A stretch of 64,000 nucleotides of DNA from Pelobates cultripes (GCA_933207985.1 OW240917.1:108429790-108493789), one strand, 5' to 3'; positions 34,580 to 47,690 are shown, counted from the first letter of the stretch. The notes: generated by a model from the sequence alone, not told the origin. Program-made: numbers and translations.

Positions 34580-35201
34580 GTGAGTTCAGTTTATTTCAAA
34601 ATACTATATTGTTAAATACAATGTCTTATTTATGTCTCTGTCACTTACTGAATCAAGGATTGTGTAGAATTAATTATCAATCTTAGTTCGAGAATAAGAT
34701 AAAATCAGTTTGGATCCAATTTGAAAATTTAAATTCCTGGTTTGAGTAAACCTTGTTGGTGTTTGTTCTTGTATTTTTTGTTTGTTTGTGTTGCCACAGC
34801 ATCACAAAATCCTTATAATCAAAACAAGAAGAAAACACTATCGACGTGTACACTTCAAATCCCCCCGCCCCCCTCTTCTTTCCAAACACTTTCCTTCTGT
34901 AATGAAATCGCACAAAATGAGAGAGCATGATCCAACCAAAGCACTGTCTGACTCGCTAGTCATATGAGAAGGGGAACAGCCTTCTCTCTTTCTCAACTTC
35001 CTCTTTCTTTCAGTAACTCCTTCAGTCTCTGTAAAAAGAGAGGGCTTGAATAATCAAGAAATGATATATATTTTATTGGTATATTATGCAATGCTAGCTG
35101 CTGTCTCTTCTAATACTGTAACTTTACATGTGCAAACTGACTTATATTCATAGTTTTGTTTTATATTATTCAAATAGGTGCTTTTAACATGTATATTTAT
35201 T

Positions 35202-35227
35202 GGGGGGGGGGGGAGGGGAGGCGGAGG
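35202..35227 (+). other. G-run, possible G-quadruplex
   Basis: Twelve Gs, then AGGGGAGGCGGAGG, in the intron between the first and second coding exons of annexin A5. A similar ten-G run is at about 46357. Confidence 0.5.
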
Positions 35228-37179
35228 ACACAATTAAATTATAATGTATATCGATTTTTATTTAATAATTCTCTCCCATACCTTTTTCCTTTTCTCTTTG
35301 TTAAAGTGCCATGTTGAGAGACCCTGAATTGGTTTCTGTCACATTCTGACCCATGGTCACTTTACCTTACTGCAGCACATTCTTAGAGCAATGATGTCAT
35401 TCAACATCTCCCTGCATACACTTAAGGCAAGGCAGCATACAAGGTGATCTTGATTGTATCTATTTTCAATTGCCAGCAAAATGCAAGTCTGTTGCCTTTT
35501 TGACATTTGTAGGAACTGTATTCTCCCTTTCACTCTATTGTATGTTTGTTAGTTTTCTATATTATTTTGAAAGCTGCGAGCCTGTCATCCTTGGGTACAA
35601 TCTGAGTGCTCCTTTACAATATTCAGAAAATGTCAAATAAGCAACAGATTAAAGTTGCTTTCAGTCTTGAAGATAGCAGATGGAGGGCACTGAGACTGCC
35701 TTGCCATGAAGGGCATGCAGGATGATTTGTGTTGACTTTGTCGCTCTGTGAAAGCACTATATCAGGGCAAGATTGAATGACATTAAAGTAATTGCCATAA
35801 TTAAAACAAATGTTAAAGAAATGGTTACTTTTTTTTTCTTTTTATACTCCCTTTCTTCATAAAATATTTCTTCTGCATTAATAATTTCATTATGTATTCC
35901 TCAGTGATTTCCAAATTAAATATTTAACCAGGCAGAGATGTTTCTTAATTTGTTCTGTGCAAACATTACACATTCTTGAATTGTTTTTGAGAAGTCCTTA
36001 ATGCAAGAGTCTGATCGCTAGTACTGCTACTGTGTGATATAGTGGTTATGGTGCCAGGCATGCACTGGCACTCCCCCTGTCTAAGTAGTCAAACTATTTG
36101 CTAACAATTTGATTTGTTACCGAGGTATACCAGTCGTGTTTCCCTGCCTCTTGTCTTCCTGTATGGAGAGCTGGAAGCTTCTATTAGGAGTCCTGTTAAC
36201 TCTCCTAGCCTAAGGGAAAAAACATTTTGGTGGGGTATGCAAACGAATCCAAATGTGAACGAGATTGGGCTGATTAATTTTAATATGCTGTGAAAACACT
36301 TTTACAAATATCCCACAAAGTAATAACTATTGAGTTGATGGATATACCAATTACTTTAAACAGGGCTGCCATCAGAAATGCCTGCACCCGAGTCAGCCCA
36401 AAGTGCTGCCCCCTCAATCCGCCTACAGGGATGCAGTGTCTGCAGGGCGGTGCAAGGATTTTTGCCGCCCTAGGCAAAAGTAAAGTTTGCCGCCCCCCAT
36501 GTGACATCACAATGCCCCACCCATATGATCTGCCATGTTAACTAACACCAGTGCTGCAGTGCCGCCGTGTTTACATTAAAAGGCCTGCAGGGACAGGCTA
36601 GACACCAGAACCACTACATTAAGCTGCAGTGGTTCTGGGGGCTATAGTGTCCCTTTAATGTGAAGTAAATTAGAGATTAGTGCCACGAATAATATACTAG
36701 ATTGCCTACTTACAACCAGATGAGGATGATGATGGGCTCTAGCTGCCGTCTGGCTCCACTGGTCTGGTGTAGAACAGGCTCTCTGGAGGCGGTTTGTAAC
36801 TGTGGTCACAAAAATCAATGTTCTGGGAGAACGGGAAGCAACTCCATTTTTTTGAGGGCCCTTTACACAGCTCAAGGTCTGGGTCCCAGGGTCCACCTTC
36901 ATGTTCCACCAATGAGTTTGTTCACAGGGAGTGGAGTGTGTGTGTGGGGGATGTCCTGATGTGTGTAAGGAATGCATTGTGTGAATCTGTGTTTATATGT
37001 GTAAGGGCTGCAAGATGAGTTTGTGTATGTATGGGATGCATTGAGTGTGTGTAAGGGGTGCATTGTGTGTTGCTGTGTGTAAGGGATGCATTGCTTGTGT
37101 GTGTATGTGTGTCTGTGTGTAATGCATTGTGTGTTTTTCTGTGTGCAAGGGGTGCAGTGTGTGTGTGTGATGGATGTCA

Positions 37180-37365
37180 ATCTCTCTCCCTCCCTCTCTC
37201 CAATTTCCTTCTCCCTCCAATTTCCTTCTTCTCCCCCTCCCTCCCTCAAATTTCCTTCCTCTCCCCCCCTCAAATTTCCTTCCTCTCCCCCCCTCAAATT
37301 TCCTTCCTCTCCCCCTCCCCTCAAATTTCATTCCTGTCCCCCCCTCTCCCTCAAATTTAATTCTT
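37180..37365. repeat. CT-rich minisatellite
   Basis: Tandem units of about 26 bp of the type CTCAAATTTCCTTCCTCTCC. Ser/Pro/Phe ORFs here are translations of the repeat. Confidence 0.9.
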
Positions 37366-37404
37366 TACCCTTAGGGGGGTAATTTCATTCCTCCCCCCGA
37401 CACG

Positions 37405-37588
37405 CGGCGGGCGGGCGTGCGAGGGAGCACTCTCCTCTGTGTGCTTCCTCTTCAGCTCCCTCGCTCACCGTACTGATGCCGGAGCCGGAAGATGACATCA
37501 TCTTCTGGCGCCGGCATCAGTACTCGACGCGCGAGGGAGCTGAAGAGGAAGCACACAGAGGAGAGTGCTCCCTCGTGCGCCCGCCGCC
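37405..37588. repeat. Large palindrome (about 90-bp arms)
   Basis: Inverted repeat centred at about 37496 on GAAGATGACATCATCTTC. Arms contain GAGGGAGC and CTTCCTCTTCAGCTCC and match with few gaps. Same position within the element as the TGACGTCA palindrome of hAT element 1. Confidence 0.88.
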
Positions 37589-38689
37589 GGGTGTCAGCAG
37601 GGTCAGCATCTGGGGGGCCCTGAGGTGACCGGCTGCTGGGCCCCCCAGGAGAAGAGGCTGGCCCAGTGGGTACATACCGGGGTTGCAGGGCCTGAGCAGT
37701 CCGGGGCCCCCAGGACTGCCGGGCCCATGACAACCGTTGCGGTTGTCATGCCCTGATGGCGGCCCTGACTTTAAACTCCTAATATTCAGCCATGTTTTTC
37801 ATGCCTCATTCATTGAAACTCAACTAATAGAAAAGGCTTGGTAAAATTGGGTATAAGGCTCAATGTAAATTTTTATTTTTTTATTCTTTATTTTTCACTG
37901 CATAGAGTGAAAACATGGTAGCCTACTATGCCACAATAGCAGTTGCAGGCATGAACAGATAAGTATATACATTGTTATGACATTTGAGATCACATCACAT
38001 TTTTTGAGTCTAAGTAGTAGGTAAGTCAGCATTAGTATGGTAGTTGTAACAAAAGGTAACAAAAGGTGTCGGGCTGAAACTTCTGGAGTTTTGTAAACAT
38101 AGGTGCTAAGTGGCTTGGTGAGCCTGATGGTTTTGGCGGAACAGGGTGGCTTATGTTGAGTGAGCCCTTCTAGTAGCTGGGGTTAGTAAGGTAGGCTGCT
38201 GCGCTAGTCAGCTGTATTTAGTGGGTTTTTAGGTACAGCCTCTGAATCCCTGTCTACATTGTGTGGAGTGGGGTCAGGCCAGACTGTTGAGCAGGTGTGA
38301 GTGTGTAGCATGTGTTGCAGGCTGAAGGTCTAGAGCGTGCCTGAATGTGTGCATCTTCGCGAGCCTGCCCCGGAGAAGATGCGTAAAAAAGAATAAGAAG
38401 GAGGGGGCTAGGATTCTCCCAAGTGGATAGTTGTCAATATGGGTGGCCCGGGTAGGAAGGGTTTGGACAGCAGGTGTCCCTGTTTGCCGTGTGTATAGAG
38501 TCATATGAACCCCTAACTAAGGGGGTAGCAGGGGGGATAGGGGAGGGATGGAATGGACCTTAATCTGGTTGTGCGGGCTTGAGTGGATTGCTATTACCGG
38601 TCTAATATGTGGGCTGTTACACCTAAGTGTTAGGGTGGCGGTCTGTGCACCGCCTGTCCGAGGGCCATTTGGAGTATGTTGGGGATAGA

Positions 38690-39800
38690 CCATGAGCTAA
38701 CTCAATCAACTAATGAACTTTAGGAGCAGTGTGGCAAAACATTTACGCTTTTTGTGATTCATGTCACTGAGTTCCATTCCCCGGCAGGAACGAACAGCAT
38801 GATATTCAAAACGTCCTTAGAGTGACCGGGTCAGGCCCTCAGGTTCTTTGATAGCATATCTGCCAGGCCGAGGGAAGCCAGGAACATTGTCGCCTCTTCC
38901 GGTGCCACAGCTCTGTAGGTTTTATCCTCCACGATTGCCGTTAAAGCCCTTGGGGTAGACCAACGATACGTGATGCTTGCTTCTTGCAGCCTCCATGTGA
39001 TAGGCCGCATGGTTTGACTCCATTACAGGGTGGAGTGGGTAAGATCTTGATAGGTCAGGTGCTGCGTTTCGAAGTGGAAGGGTGTTTTATCCCGTAGTGC
39101 CTGTTGGAGCCTTTGTTTATCTGCGTAGGCATGGAATCTGACTATGTCTCTTGGGGAGGCAGTGGGTGCTCTAGGCGATGTTTTTTTTTTTTTTTTTTAT
39201 GCGGTAGACGCCGTCTAGCACAATTGTTTTTGCGGGCAGTACTGAAGCCAGCAGGGGTCTAATGAGGTTGGGTAGCTCGTCCGGCAACCCCCGTATTTTC
39301 ACGTTTTTCTCCCGGCCTTTGTCTTTGAGGGAGTCTAACCTGAGGGTTGTGTTGCTGTGCGCGGCTTGTAACTTGTGCACAGTCTCCTCCAGGGCCGAGA
39401 GGCCTCGTTTGAGGTCTGTTACATCTTCTTCCGTGACCCTTACCCGCTCAGTGACTGCCTGTACCTCTTCTTTCACCAGAGCACTGTCTGCATCGAATAG
39501 CTTTTTGATGCGTTCATAGAGGTCAGAAACATCCTGCTTGGTCGAGGGATCAGAGGGTTATGCATCTGCCGGTTCTCTATGAGGTGGCGGGAGAGAAAGG
39601 CTAGGCCTGGTAGGAGGCTAACTAACCTTACCGTCCGGTGGGTCGGTGAGGTGCTCCTTGTCTACCCTTTCCACATACATCAGTTTCGTTGGACCGGAGA
39701 GCATTTCGCCGATGTCCCTCACTCTTTGAGGACCTGACTGTGTTTTAGGTTTCGTGCGGCCCATCGATGTTGCAGGCAGCTCGTCCTCAGTTGGAGGGGA
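38690..39800 (-). pseudogene. LINE ORF1 remnant (L1/Tx1-like)
   Basis: The minus strand encodes a coiled coil (VKEEVQAVTERVRVTEEDV, LKRGLSALEETVHKL) followed by KGREKNVKIRGLPDELPN and VLDGVYRI, as in ORF1 RNA-binding proteins of L1/Tx1-type LINEs. A T-run at 39181-39198 shifts the frame; further stops follow. No ORF2 is seen beside it. Confidence 0.7.
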
Positions 39801-40330
39801 GTACCAAGCCCAGTTGGAAAAGGCCTCAGGACGATTTGGCCTTCAAGTCATAAGGGAAGAGCATGGGTTTGCTCCTCGTGTGCTGTTGCACCCTGGTTCA
39901 GCTCTGATGTGGTTCGATGGGGCGACAGTCGAGTGATATTTGGCAGATTGATATATTTTGGGCCCAGAGCTCTGAATGATGGCGCCTGCTCCATCCTGAT
40001 GCTTGGCCCGCACCCCCCAAGGCTCAACATAAATTTTATTGCAAAAGAATGTGCAACATTTCAGCTCACATGGGAACATTTTTGAGCTTGCAAAATGTGT
40101 TAACTGAAATTGTTGCACATACTTCAATAAACATGTTTTGAACCATATACCCATTTTTGTGCCTAGCCTTCTGTTATTGGATTCACAACAATAGTATACT
40201 TTCAACTGGAGGCACTTGGTGGTCCTATATAGGAGTGCCTTCTCATCATTTATGTCTATTCACTGAAACCTATCTTACACTTTCTTACTATGAGTTTATG
40301 TGCAGAGGTGTATCATTTTACAAGTGGAAG

Positions 40331-41651
40331 CAGGGCCAGATTAACAACCCAGTGGGCCTGGTGCTGACAATTATGATGGGCCTAATTACAGAATCTTATC
40401 AACCAAAAATACTAAAACAGTCCCAAGCATCATGTATCTGATGGAGATGGTGCCGGAGGGAAAGAAAACAGCAGCTATAAGAAAACCCATACCCTATGCT
40501 AATCTCTGTCTAATTTATGTTTTCATCTTTCAAGTAAATTCATAACCTGTAAGAGCAGTGTCCAGTGAAGCAGGAAGTCAATGGGTACGGTAAAAGGGTG
40601 GGCCACTGATGCAAATCACATAACCTGCCAAAAGGGGCGAACATGCCCAAAAAGAGGGCTTGTCTAACCCAAAGAATTGGAAGGGCGGCCTGGCATGAAT
40701 GCATGTCAGATTGCCTGCCAATCATGCAGGCTGGCCAACTAAGGGCATACTATGCAGACCGAACCCTGAGCTTGGCATAAATGCATCTAACGATGCGCTC
40801 ACTCAACGCTTTCTAAGGACTGTCTCTTAGCACTTGCTGGTCCACTTGTTTCCTTACCTTCTTACTAGCAGACAGAAGCTCCTGGGACAGCCTGGGACAG
40901 AGAAAAGCTGTATGTAGTGAGTGTAGAAGAAAGAGAACATGCCACAGTTTTAGAGAAACCAAAGTCATCATTACCTTAACTATATTCATTGTCAGCCAGT
41001 CCACACAAGTTTTGTTCTCATACATCCCTCTTAAGTTTCCATACTTAAGTAAGAGTATGTGAAAAGTATGGGGTATGGGGGACACTGAGACACTGGGAGA
41101 CTATGGGGCACTGGGGGACATGGGGAGACTGGGACACTAGCTGGGAGACATAGGGACACTGTGTCCCCAAGTGTCTGTGTCATAATGTCTCCCAATGTCC
41201 CTTAGTGTCTGTGTCCCCATGTCTTCTTGCAGCCTTTCTTCCCCCCCCCCCCCATCCCTCACTTCCCTGAGCTGTAGGCTGTCTCTGCAGGGTAGGAGTT
41301 GTTGTCTGGACTCTCTGTAGCTGCTCCCCTGTGGATCAGTGAGTAGAGATAGGCAGGGAGGGATATGCTGGAACTTCCTATCCCTGCCTCTTTTTACACA
41401 CAGCTACCCCTACTGGTCAGTGCTGGTATTGCATCGTAATCTCTGTTTATACTGAGAAAAATACCAGCATGTGTATCACCAGTACCGATATTGCAGCCTC
41501 AAATACTGGCTGTGCCAATAAAATAAAAGCCAGATGGAAACCCCAATTATAGTGTGTATACAAAATTATTATTTTTTAAATCAATAGGCCTATTCCATGG
41601 GCCTAGGCCTGGAGCTGCAGCTCCATCAGCCCCTATGTTAATCCGGCCCTG
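40331..41651. mobile_element. hAT-type non-autonomous transposon 4
   Basis: Ends CAGGGCCAGATTAAC and GTTAATCCGGCCCTG, flanked by AGTGGAAG (40323-40330) and AGTGGAGG (41652-41659), an 8-bp duplication with one mismatch. The right half (41265-41640) is homologous in inverse orientation to 63590-64000. Confidence 0.88.
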
Positions 41652-42108
41652 AGTGGAGGTGGGGAGCAGCTACGCATGTAATTCTCTCTCTTTATCTATA
41701 TCTAAAAATTTATGTTAAAGAATCACCAAAGCCCCCCAGTCAAATCATCTCAATGAAGTGGCCTTGATGCAGTGATCTTGTCTCACTGACCGCCTCTAGA
41801 GATGTTTCCACTGCACTGACCAAGTAAATTTGGTCATCAGACGTCATTGATTGCAGCTCATAGGGAAGCATTGAATTCAGTGCTTTCATATGGGATGCTT
41901 GGACATGCACGCAGCGCTTGCTGGGCATGCGCATCAGAACCTCAGTGCTCTTCTATGAGGAGCATTGGATTAGACAATCAGTGGAGGAAGCCATGGTTTC
42001 TTGATGACGTCCACAGGCAGAGGGAGGTGAGCAATGATAATTCTCGGCGCTGGAAATTGAGAAGTTGTGATTTATTTACTTTTATTAATGGCAAATGGAG
42101 GGTGGCAC

Positions 42109-43059
42109 TGTGGCAAAACTAACCTCGCCACTGGGTTATGGAGAAGCCTGATTGCCAGCCTCATGACTATGGACCCTTTCATCAGCCCATGCTAGACTTT
42201 AACCCCATGGCGATTTTCACTGGGTTTGTGTGATCTGAGCACTGTTTGGATATATTGAGCGCTCAGATCCAAGCTATCTGGGGATAGGTTGAATGTGGGG
42301 GTTCTGTTCAGTATGATAGGAATTATATATTTTTGTGTAATTTTGCTGTTGTTGTGAATAGACATTTTCTGTACCTGGAGATAGTTAGCTTACTACACCC
42401 AGTTAAGCCAATTATCTCCAGGATAGAGGACTCTGTGGAACTGGTTTTGGCTGGAAAGCCATGCTTCAGTGGTCACAAAGGACTTCGACCTAACTTTTAA
42501 ACCAATGGAAGGATTTGTATGATTTTGACGTATGTTTGTATTTGGAGTATGCTGATTCTGAAAATGTAATGTTTTATTTGAATGTGATGTATACTTTTGG
42601 AGTTATGAATATTGTGTAAAACTGTATTTTCCTGCCTGTGATAATTAAGTTAGCCCATTGTGTTCAGTAATTATATCGCAGGCAGAGGGGAGGATTTTGT
42701 GTGGGAGTGTCTGAGTGTATTGTATGTATTGATTGGTTGCACTTCAAAACCCTGTGGGTGGTACTATGTTTGTAGAATGGGCATAAAAGCAGAGTGTTTG
42801 ATTAAAAGCTACAGTTCTACTTCACCCTCAATTTGGAGTGCAGTCTCTTATTGGGGGAATCTGCTACAAGGGATTGCTATGCTAGTCATACTCCCTTGCT
42901 AAATCACTGCTAAACTCTTGTAAGAGCTTGTTCCTGCCTTGCTCTCTAGAGGAGTCTACGGTGGTTATGGTGTCGGCTGGAGTGCTTGGAGCCCTCAGGA
43001 AGCGCTAGGAGCAGCCATCAACGAAGGTACCCAGTCGGGGTGCCCGTCGATCCGTTACA
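42109..43059 (+). mobile_element. Solo LTR in annexin A5 intron
   Basis: 951 bp starting TGTGGC and ending GTTACA, flanked by an exact 5-bp duplication GGCAC (42104-42108 and 43060-43064). It contains a TATA-like GGCATAAAAG near 42780 and an ATTAAA-type signal about 25 bases later. No internal coding region, so it is a solo LTR left by recombination. Not related to the 436-bp LTR of the large ERV. Confidence 0.75.
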
Positions 43060-43064
43060 GGCAC

Positions 43065-45476
43065 TAAACTAGATGGTGACAGGGATACTATAGCATTTGG
43101 AATGCAGGAATGCAGGTTTGTATTCCTAATGCAGCAGTGCTCTTTAAAATGCATTACCATAACTACTAATCAAGCTAAAGGCTAGGGGACTGCAAAAACA
43201 TTTACTAGAATGTAAAACTGTATTGGTTCGTTGTGGCTTTTTTTTTTTTTTCTCCTTCTCTTGTTTATCAAGAATGTTTCCGAATGTCTTCAGGGATTGC
43301 TGTTGTTGAGTGGATTATGATACTTAGTTTTTTGTAAAGTTTTTTTTTTTTTTTTTTTTAATAGTGCTGTGACCTTTTCTAGATATTATGCGAAGTAATC
43401 CTTAGGTTGCCGGTAAACAGGAAATGCTAATTGCAGATATGCAATTGTTCTACTGAGCTTTTAGTTGGCTTTTAAAAACACTGACATTGCATTTTTTTTT
43501 TTTTTTTTATGAATAAAATCCAACTCCCAATTCTAGTCATGAACCTGATCATCATATTAGCCTGACACTTCTTTTTTGGTGCTTGAAACTATCTGTTGGG
43601 TATTTTATTTTGTGTAAAGTTGAATGGAAATATATTGCCAGATACAGTTCCTACATTTTCCCTTTTAACATAAATATCTTTAATATAAACTAATTGTGCT
43701 TAACCTCTGCACGTTGGGAACTAACTCTTGAAAGGCCTACCAATTACCACTCCTAAATGTCTAAAATAACTAGATGCTGTGACTCCCTGCCTGGAGCAAG
43801 TAAAATGTGAAAATAACTATTGCTCATAGTGAATAAAGAAAATAAGACAATCACCAGTCCAATGTGTGTTTGTACAAAGCACCTCTTTCTGGGGCTCAGC
43901 ATCTGAAAAGCAAGTCGTATTTACAAATAATTTAATAACTGGATTTTTTCCAAATAATATAAGGGGAAAAATGAAAACAAAATGCTCTCACATCTATGAT
44001 GTGGCGTCAGTGATTTCAACTTTTAAAAGGAGAAACTGCAGCATGATTTCAGCAAACACCATGTTGTGTACATACTTTCTATTTTCTGATCTTATATTGA
44101 ACAAATGGCATATTGCAACATTCATTAAAGTCCTCTTTAAATTAATTGCCTCTGAAGGAAAATTATTTTGAGGGTGTGATTTATTTATGTATTATTATTA
44201 GTCATTAGCAACATATAGACTTTTAAAAGCACACACATTGTATATCTGCTATCTTTCTAATAAAATCTTTTCATATTTAGCTGTCCTATGATTCTATCTT
44301 AAATCATATTGGCTTAACACATGACACTTTTATGAAAACACAATGGGAAGATTGCAAGATGTCCATCATACTAATGAACATATAGCGTCATTCTAAGCTG
44401 ACATGTCTGTGTTCCTGCCATGAAAATAATCTTGCTTGAGAACATTGCATAATTTATGGCTCTGTGTGCATAATTTGCTGTAAGCTCTGAGCTTTGACTT
44501 GGATTTAACACATTAAGTATAGCTGGTGGTAGTGGTAATGCAAGAAGCATTTAAAAATACACAAACAAATCTGTAGGTTGAACAGAGAATGAACAGAATG
44601 TTATTTATTTTTATCAATCTTTAATTCTGCAGCCCAAAAAGTAATCTAGGGTTACACACCCAATAGCTTCTTTATTTCCTTTTCTTGAAGTTTCTTGAAT
44701 TATAATTAGAAGCATGACAAGAAGAATATACAAGAATATCTTACTATTGCAAATAGTTTTCAGTTTTTAAATTCTTATTCCCAATACTAGTTATTGCTGG
44801 GATACTGCCTGAACTACCACTATGTATGAGCCATCAGTGGTGCACAGTATGTCACATCATGAATTTTATTAACTGAAAAATTATAAAAAAATATATTTAG
44901 AAATGGTGAAATTGTGGAAGAATTAATGTGTGTCAAAAAGGCCTTGTTTACAATCATGTCGCTTCTCAAAAAAACCTAGGTCCTTACGGCTTAATCTAAT
45001 GTTAGACCATGCCTTTATAGAACATGCATTTCCCTTTATCATATTCTTCAATATATTTGAACATTTTTAATATTTCTTCCTGACCTTTTAGAAGTGTACA
45101 TTGAAGACCTTTTTACGTTTTCTTCCATTTCCTGTAACCATTGAATCTACTTCTGCTAGTAGTTTTGTTTGTGCCCTCCAGACCTTTTGAATGCTTATAG
45201 CTCTACATGTTTTGTGTTTTTATAATTGTGATTTAAATGATATGAAGGGCAGAATTGTCAGTTTAATATTTCTGCCTCGTCAAATAAAGAATTTTTTTAA
45301 GTTCTAATCCTATCATTATGCAATTTGCTTCACTTGATTAAAATGTTTTTTATTCACCAAGGTAATTCTCATTCTCTGCATCATCAAACACAATGACCCC
45401 ATTAAGTGTAGTTGGTAATTTCTTAATTTTCTATATATAATTTTTTAATTTTTTTCATTTTTTTTTTTTTCTGTAG
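43065..45476. other. Annexin A5 intron, no other gene
   Basis: AT-rich intron sequence with T-runs and no further exon found. Confidence 0.6.
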
Positions 45477-45561
45477 TCCACAAGAGGAACAGTAAAGGAT
45501 TTTCCTGGATTTAAGGCGAATGAAGATGCAGAAGCTCTTCGCAAGGCAATGAAGGGTTTGG
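45477..45561 (+). CDS. ANXA5: Annexin A5, second coding exon
   Basis: An 85-bp exon with a long T-rich tract plus CTGTAG acceptor and a GTATGT donor. It reads STRGTVKDFPGF, then a helix ending RKAMKGLG, and leaves one base that is completed by the next exon. RGTVxDFPGF and the AMKGLG loop are hallmarks of annexin A5 at the start of repeat I; KGLGTDE forms part of a type II calcium-binding loop. The intron before it is about 10.9 kb and holds two hAT elements, a LINE ORF1 remnant and a solo LTR. Annexin A5 is a cytosolic calcium-dependent protein that binds phosphatidylserine on membranes. Confidence 0.95.
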
Positions 45562-45675
45562 GTATGTATAGGAGTACATCATCCTGTTTTGGTTACTTAT
45601 TATTTTTTTTAATTTGTAAAATAAAAATTTACATGGCTTTAAGAGCAAATTTTGGCTTTTTAGCTGATTCATTAA

Positions 45676-45790
45676 AGGACCACTAGAGGCACCCAGACCA
45701 CTTCAGCTTAATGAAGTGGTCTGGGTGCCTGGTCCAGCTAGTGTTAACCCTTTTTAAAATAAACCTAACAGCTAATATGGTTAATCCAGC
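45676..45790. repeat. Short hairpin repeat
   Basis: AGGCACCCAGACCACTTCAG and its inverse (CTTAATGAAGTGGTCTGGGTGCCT) form a near-perfect hairpin, part of the same AAAGG(A/G)(A/C)CACTA-type repeat group. Located in the intron after the second coding exon. Confidence 0.6.
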
Positions 45791-46464
45791 CTCTAGAGCC
45801 TCTCATTGACAGCCGCTAGAGGCGCTTGCGTGCTTCTCACTGTGAAAATCAGAGCGCATACTACTTCCAATTCTTGTGAGTGCAACCTTTATCAAGGAAT
45901 ATTATATTTCCACAAACTGTATTATGCTATGTTCCTTTTTTTTTTTTTTTTTTTAATTGTTTTTTTTTTTAGGTATATCCGCTGAATCCCACATGTATTG
46001 TATTTTTTTTTGGCTTGTTTAGATGAAACACTATTTGGGAGGTGTTCGGTGAGAAGCTGTGTCAGTTTACTGATAATTATATGCTTTTATATTTTCATTT
46101 TTTTTTTATTTTTTATTTTTTAACCTAATTAAATATGCAATATCTCAGTAATTAGACTAGATCTAACAAAAGGTTTACCTGATCTAATGCAGAGCTATCA
46201 TAATCAACAACATTTTGTACACATTTCTGTTAAGGGGGGCTGGCTACGGCTTAGCCCCCCTGAAAATGATTAATATTGCATATTTTAGAGTAGATCTAAT
46301 GAAATAAAATTGTTGAGCTAACAAATGGAATAATCTTTTGTTAAAATTCTCAATATGGGGGGGGGGCTAACCTGGGTTGGTGAAATTGTAATATAAATTA
46401 TACTGGGTCAGACAAGGTATATCCTGGCATTCTAAAAGTGCTTGTCATCTTTTGCTTCTGTCAG

Positions 46465-46559
46465 GTACTGATGAGGAAACCATCTTTAAGCTCCTCACAT
46501 CTAGAAGCAATGCCCAGAGACAGGAAACTGCTGCTGCATTCAAAACTTTGTTTGGCAGG
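46465..46559 (+). CDS. ANXA5: Annexin A5, third coding exon (annexin repeat I)
   Basis: A 95-bp exon with acceptor TTCTGTCAG and donor GTAAGA. With the single base carried over, it reads GTDEETIFKLLTSRSNAQRQ and on to AFKTLFGR. TDEETI and LTSRSNAQRQ are core annexin repeat-I sequence; the helix B/C block is intact and no stop is present. The exon ends in phase 0. As far as I recall its length equals that of the matching mammalian ANXA5 exon. The adjacent intron sequence (46.9-47.35 kb) is a dispersed repeat with a second copy near 49 kb. Confidence 0.96.
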
Positions 46560-46899
46560 GTAAGACTATAATTGTTCTGGAAAGACATTAACACATTTTA
46601 TTGGTTCATGTAGTGAATAAAATATGTGAATCTTCAGCTCCTTGTTTATTAAAGTGTGTCAAATGAACATAATCCTGACCTCTTTATAAAATACACAAGC
46701 TATTAATAAAAATTATGCTTTTAGCTGGAGTTCCACATTTCAATAAGGTGGGACTTTTTTTGGGGGAAAAAACGGTATTGAGTCCATCCTTTTATTCTAT
46801 GCTGGGTACTGCTGCTTGTGCATGGTACAAATTTGACCCTTTGGTCTTAGGAGGTTTTTTGAAACACTAAAGATAAAATGGCAAAATGCTATACATTTA

Positions 46900-47350
46900 A
46901 AGATACACACCAGACCCCTAAAGCACTTTAGCTTGTTGAAGTGCTTTATGTGTAAAATGTGTGTGGCTGGTTGGTTTTTGTTTTGTTTAAATTTTACAAA
47001 AAGTGCAGATTTGAATAGAATTTGGCACTATTATAAAGTTATCTTGTTACACCCCCTGGTTGTCAAACAGTCGGCTCTGTTACGTCCTTGGTTGTTTTGA
47101 TCAGTGGAGCTAAATCCAAGAGGCAGGAAGTTGCCCAGAGTTCCTGCCTTGCAAAGACTCCTCATTTAGCTACACTGGGAAGTCTGATCAAACAACCACA
47201 GAAAGTCTGGGTGGGAATAGAAGGGGATGGCTTGCAAAACAGAGATCTTCAGTTTTTGCAAGCTGTTTTAGATATACACTCGGTTATAAAAAATGCATAG
47301 TTAAATGCATGCATATTTTCAGTGGGGGTATGTATATATGCTAAGCTGTA
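46900..47350. repeat. Dispersed repeat, copy A
   Basis: Shares a long stretch with 48990-49370 in the same orientation, including CAGTGGAGCTAAA, CTTGCAAAGACT and TTGCAAGCTGTT. Coding is not supported. Confidence 0.65.
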
Positions 47351-47576
47351 ATTTTCCTTGATTTTTGTTTTTGGACAGAGGAGTGTCCCTTCTAGGTTTA
47401 ACTTTGTAGTGAAGAAATCACAATGAGACATTACGAAATGCACAGTGCAATAACACCTTTTATGTGGAATGTGTATTGATATAATGGGCTACAGCAAGGG
47501 TGGTCCCAAGTAGATTCAAAATTCTTATTTTCTAGTGCAAAGGAAAGCTGTTGTAACTTTATATATTTTTTGCCAG

Positions 47577-47690
47577 GATCTTGTTGATGACTTGAAGTCA
47601 GAGCTTACAGGCAAGTTTGAGAAACTGATCGTGGGAATGATGACACCGGCCTCCTTGTATGATGCACATGAACTAAGAAATGCCATAAAG
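47577..47690 (+). CDS. ANXA5: Annexin A5, fourth coding exon (end of repeat I)
   Basis: A 114-bp exon (38 codons) after a TTTTTTGCCAG acceptor, followed by donor GTACAG. It reads DLVDDLKSELTGKFEKLIVG, then a helix with LYDAHELRNAIK. DLKSELTGKFEKLIV is diagnostic of annexin A5 and its close paralogues; the acidic residue in the ELR segment would complete the calcium site begun in KGLGTDE. The exon is in phase 0 on both sides. Reading continues open for a short way into the intron, but that is not coding. The remaining three annexin repeats are not found between here and position 64000; the DIRS and gypsy elements, and an assembly gap, lie downstream. Confidence 0.96.

Larger units (their letters stand above)
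36361..37767. mobile_element. hAT-type non-autonomous transposon 3
   Basis: Ends CAGGGCTGCCATCAG and CTGATGGCGGCCCTG, with an exact 8-bp duplication ACTTTAAA (36353-36360 and 37768-37775). It lies in annexin A5 intron sequence. It shares internal modules with hAT element 1 in inverted order (the CATATGGGTGGGGCATTGTG block and the CACTGGTCTGGTGTAGAACAGG block). Confidence 0.92.
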
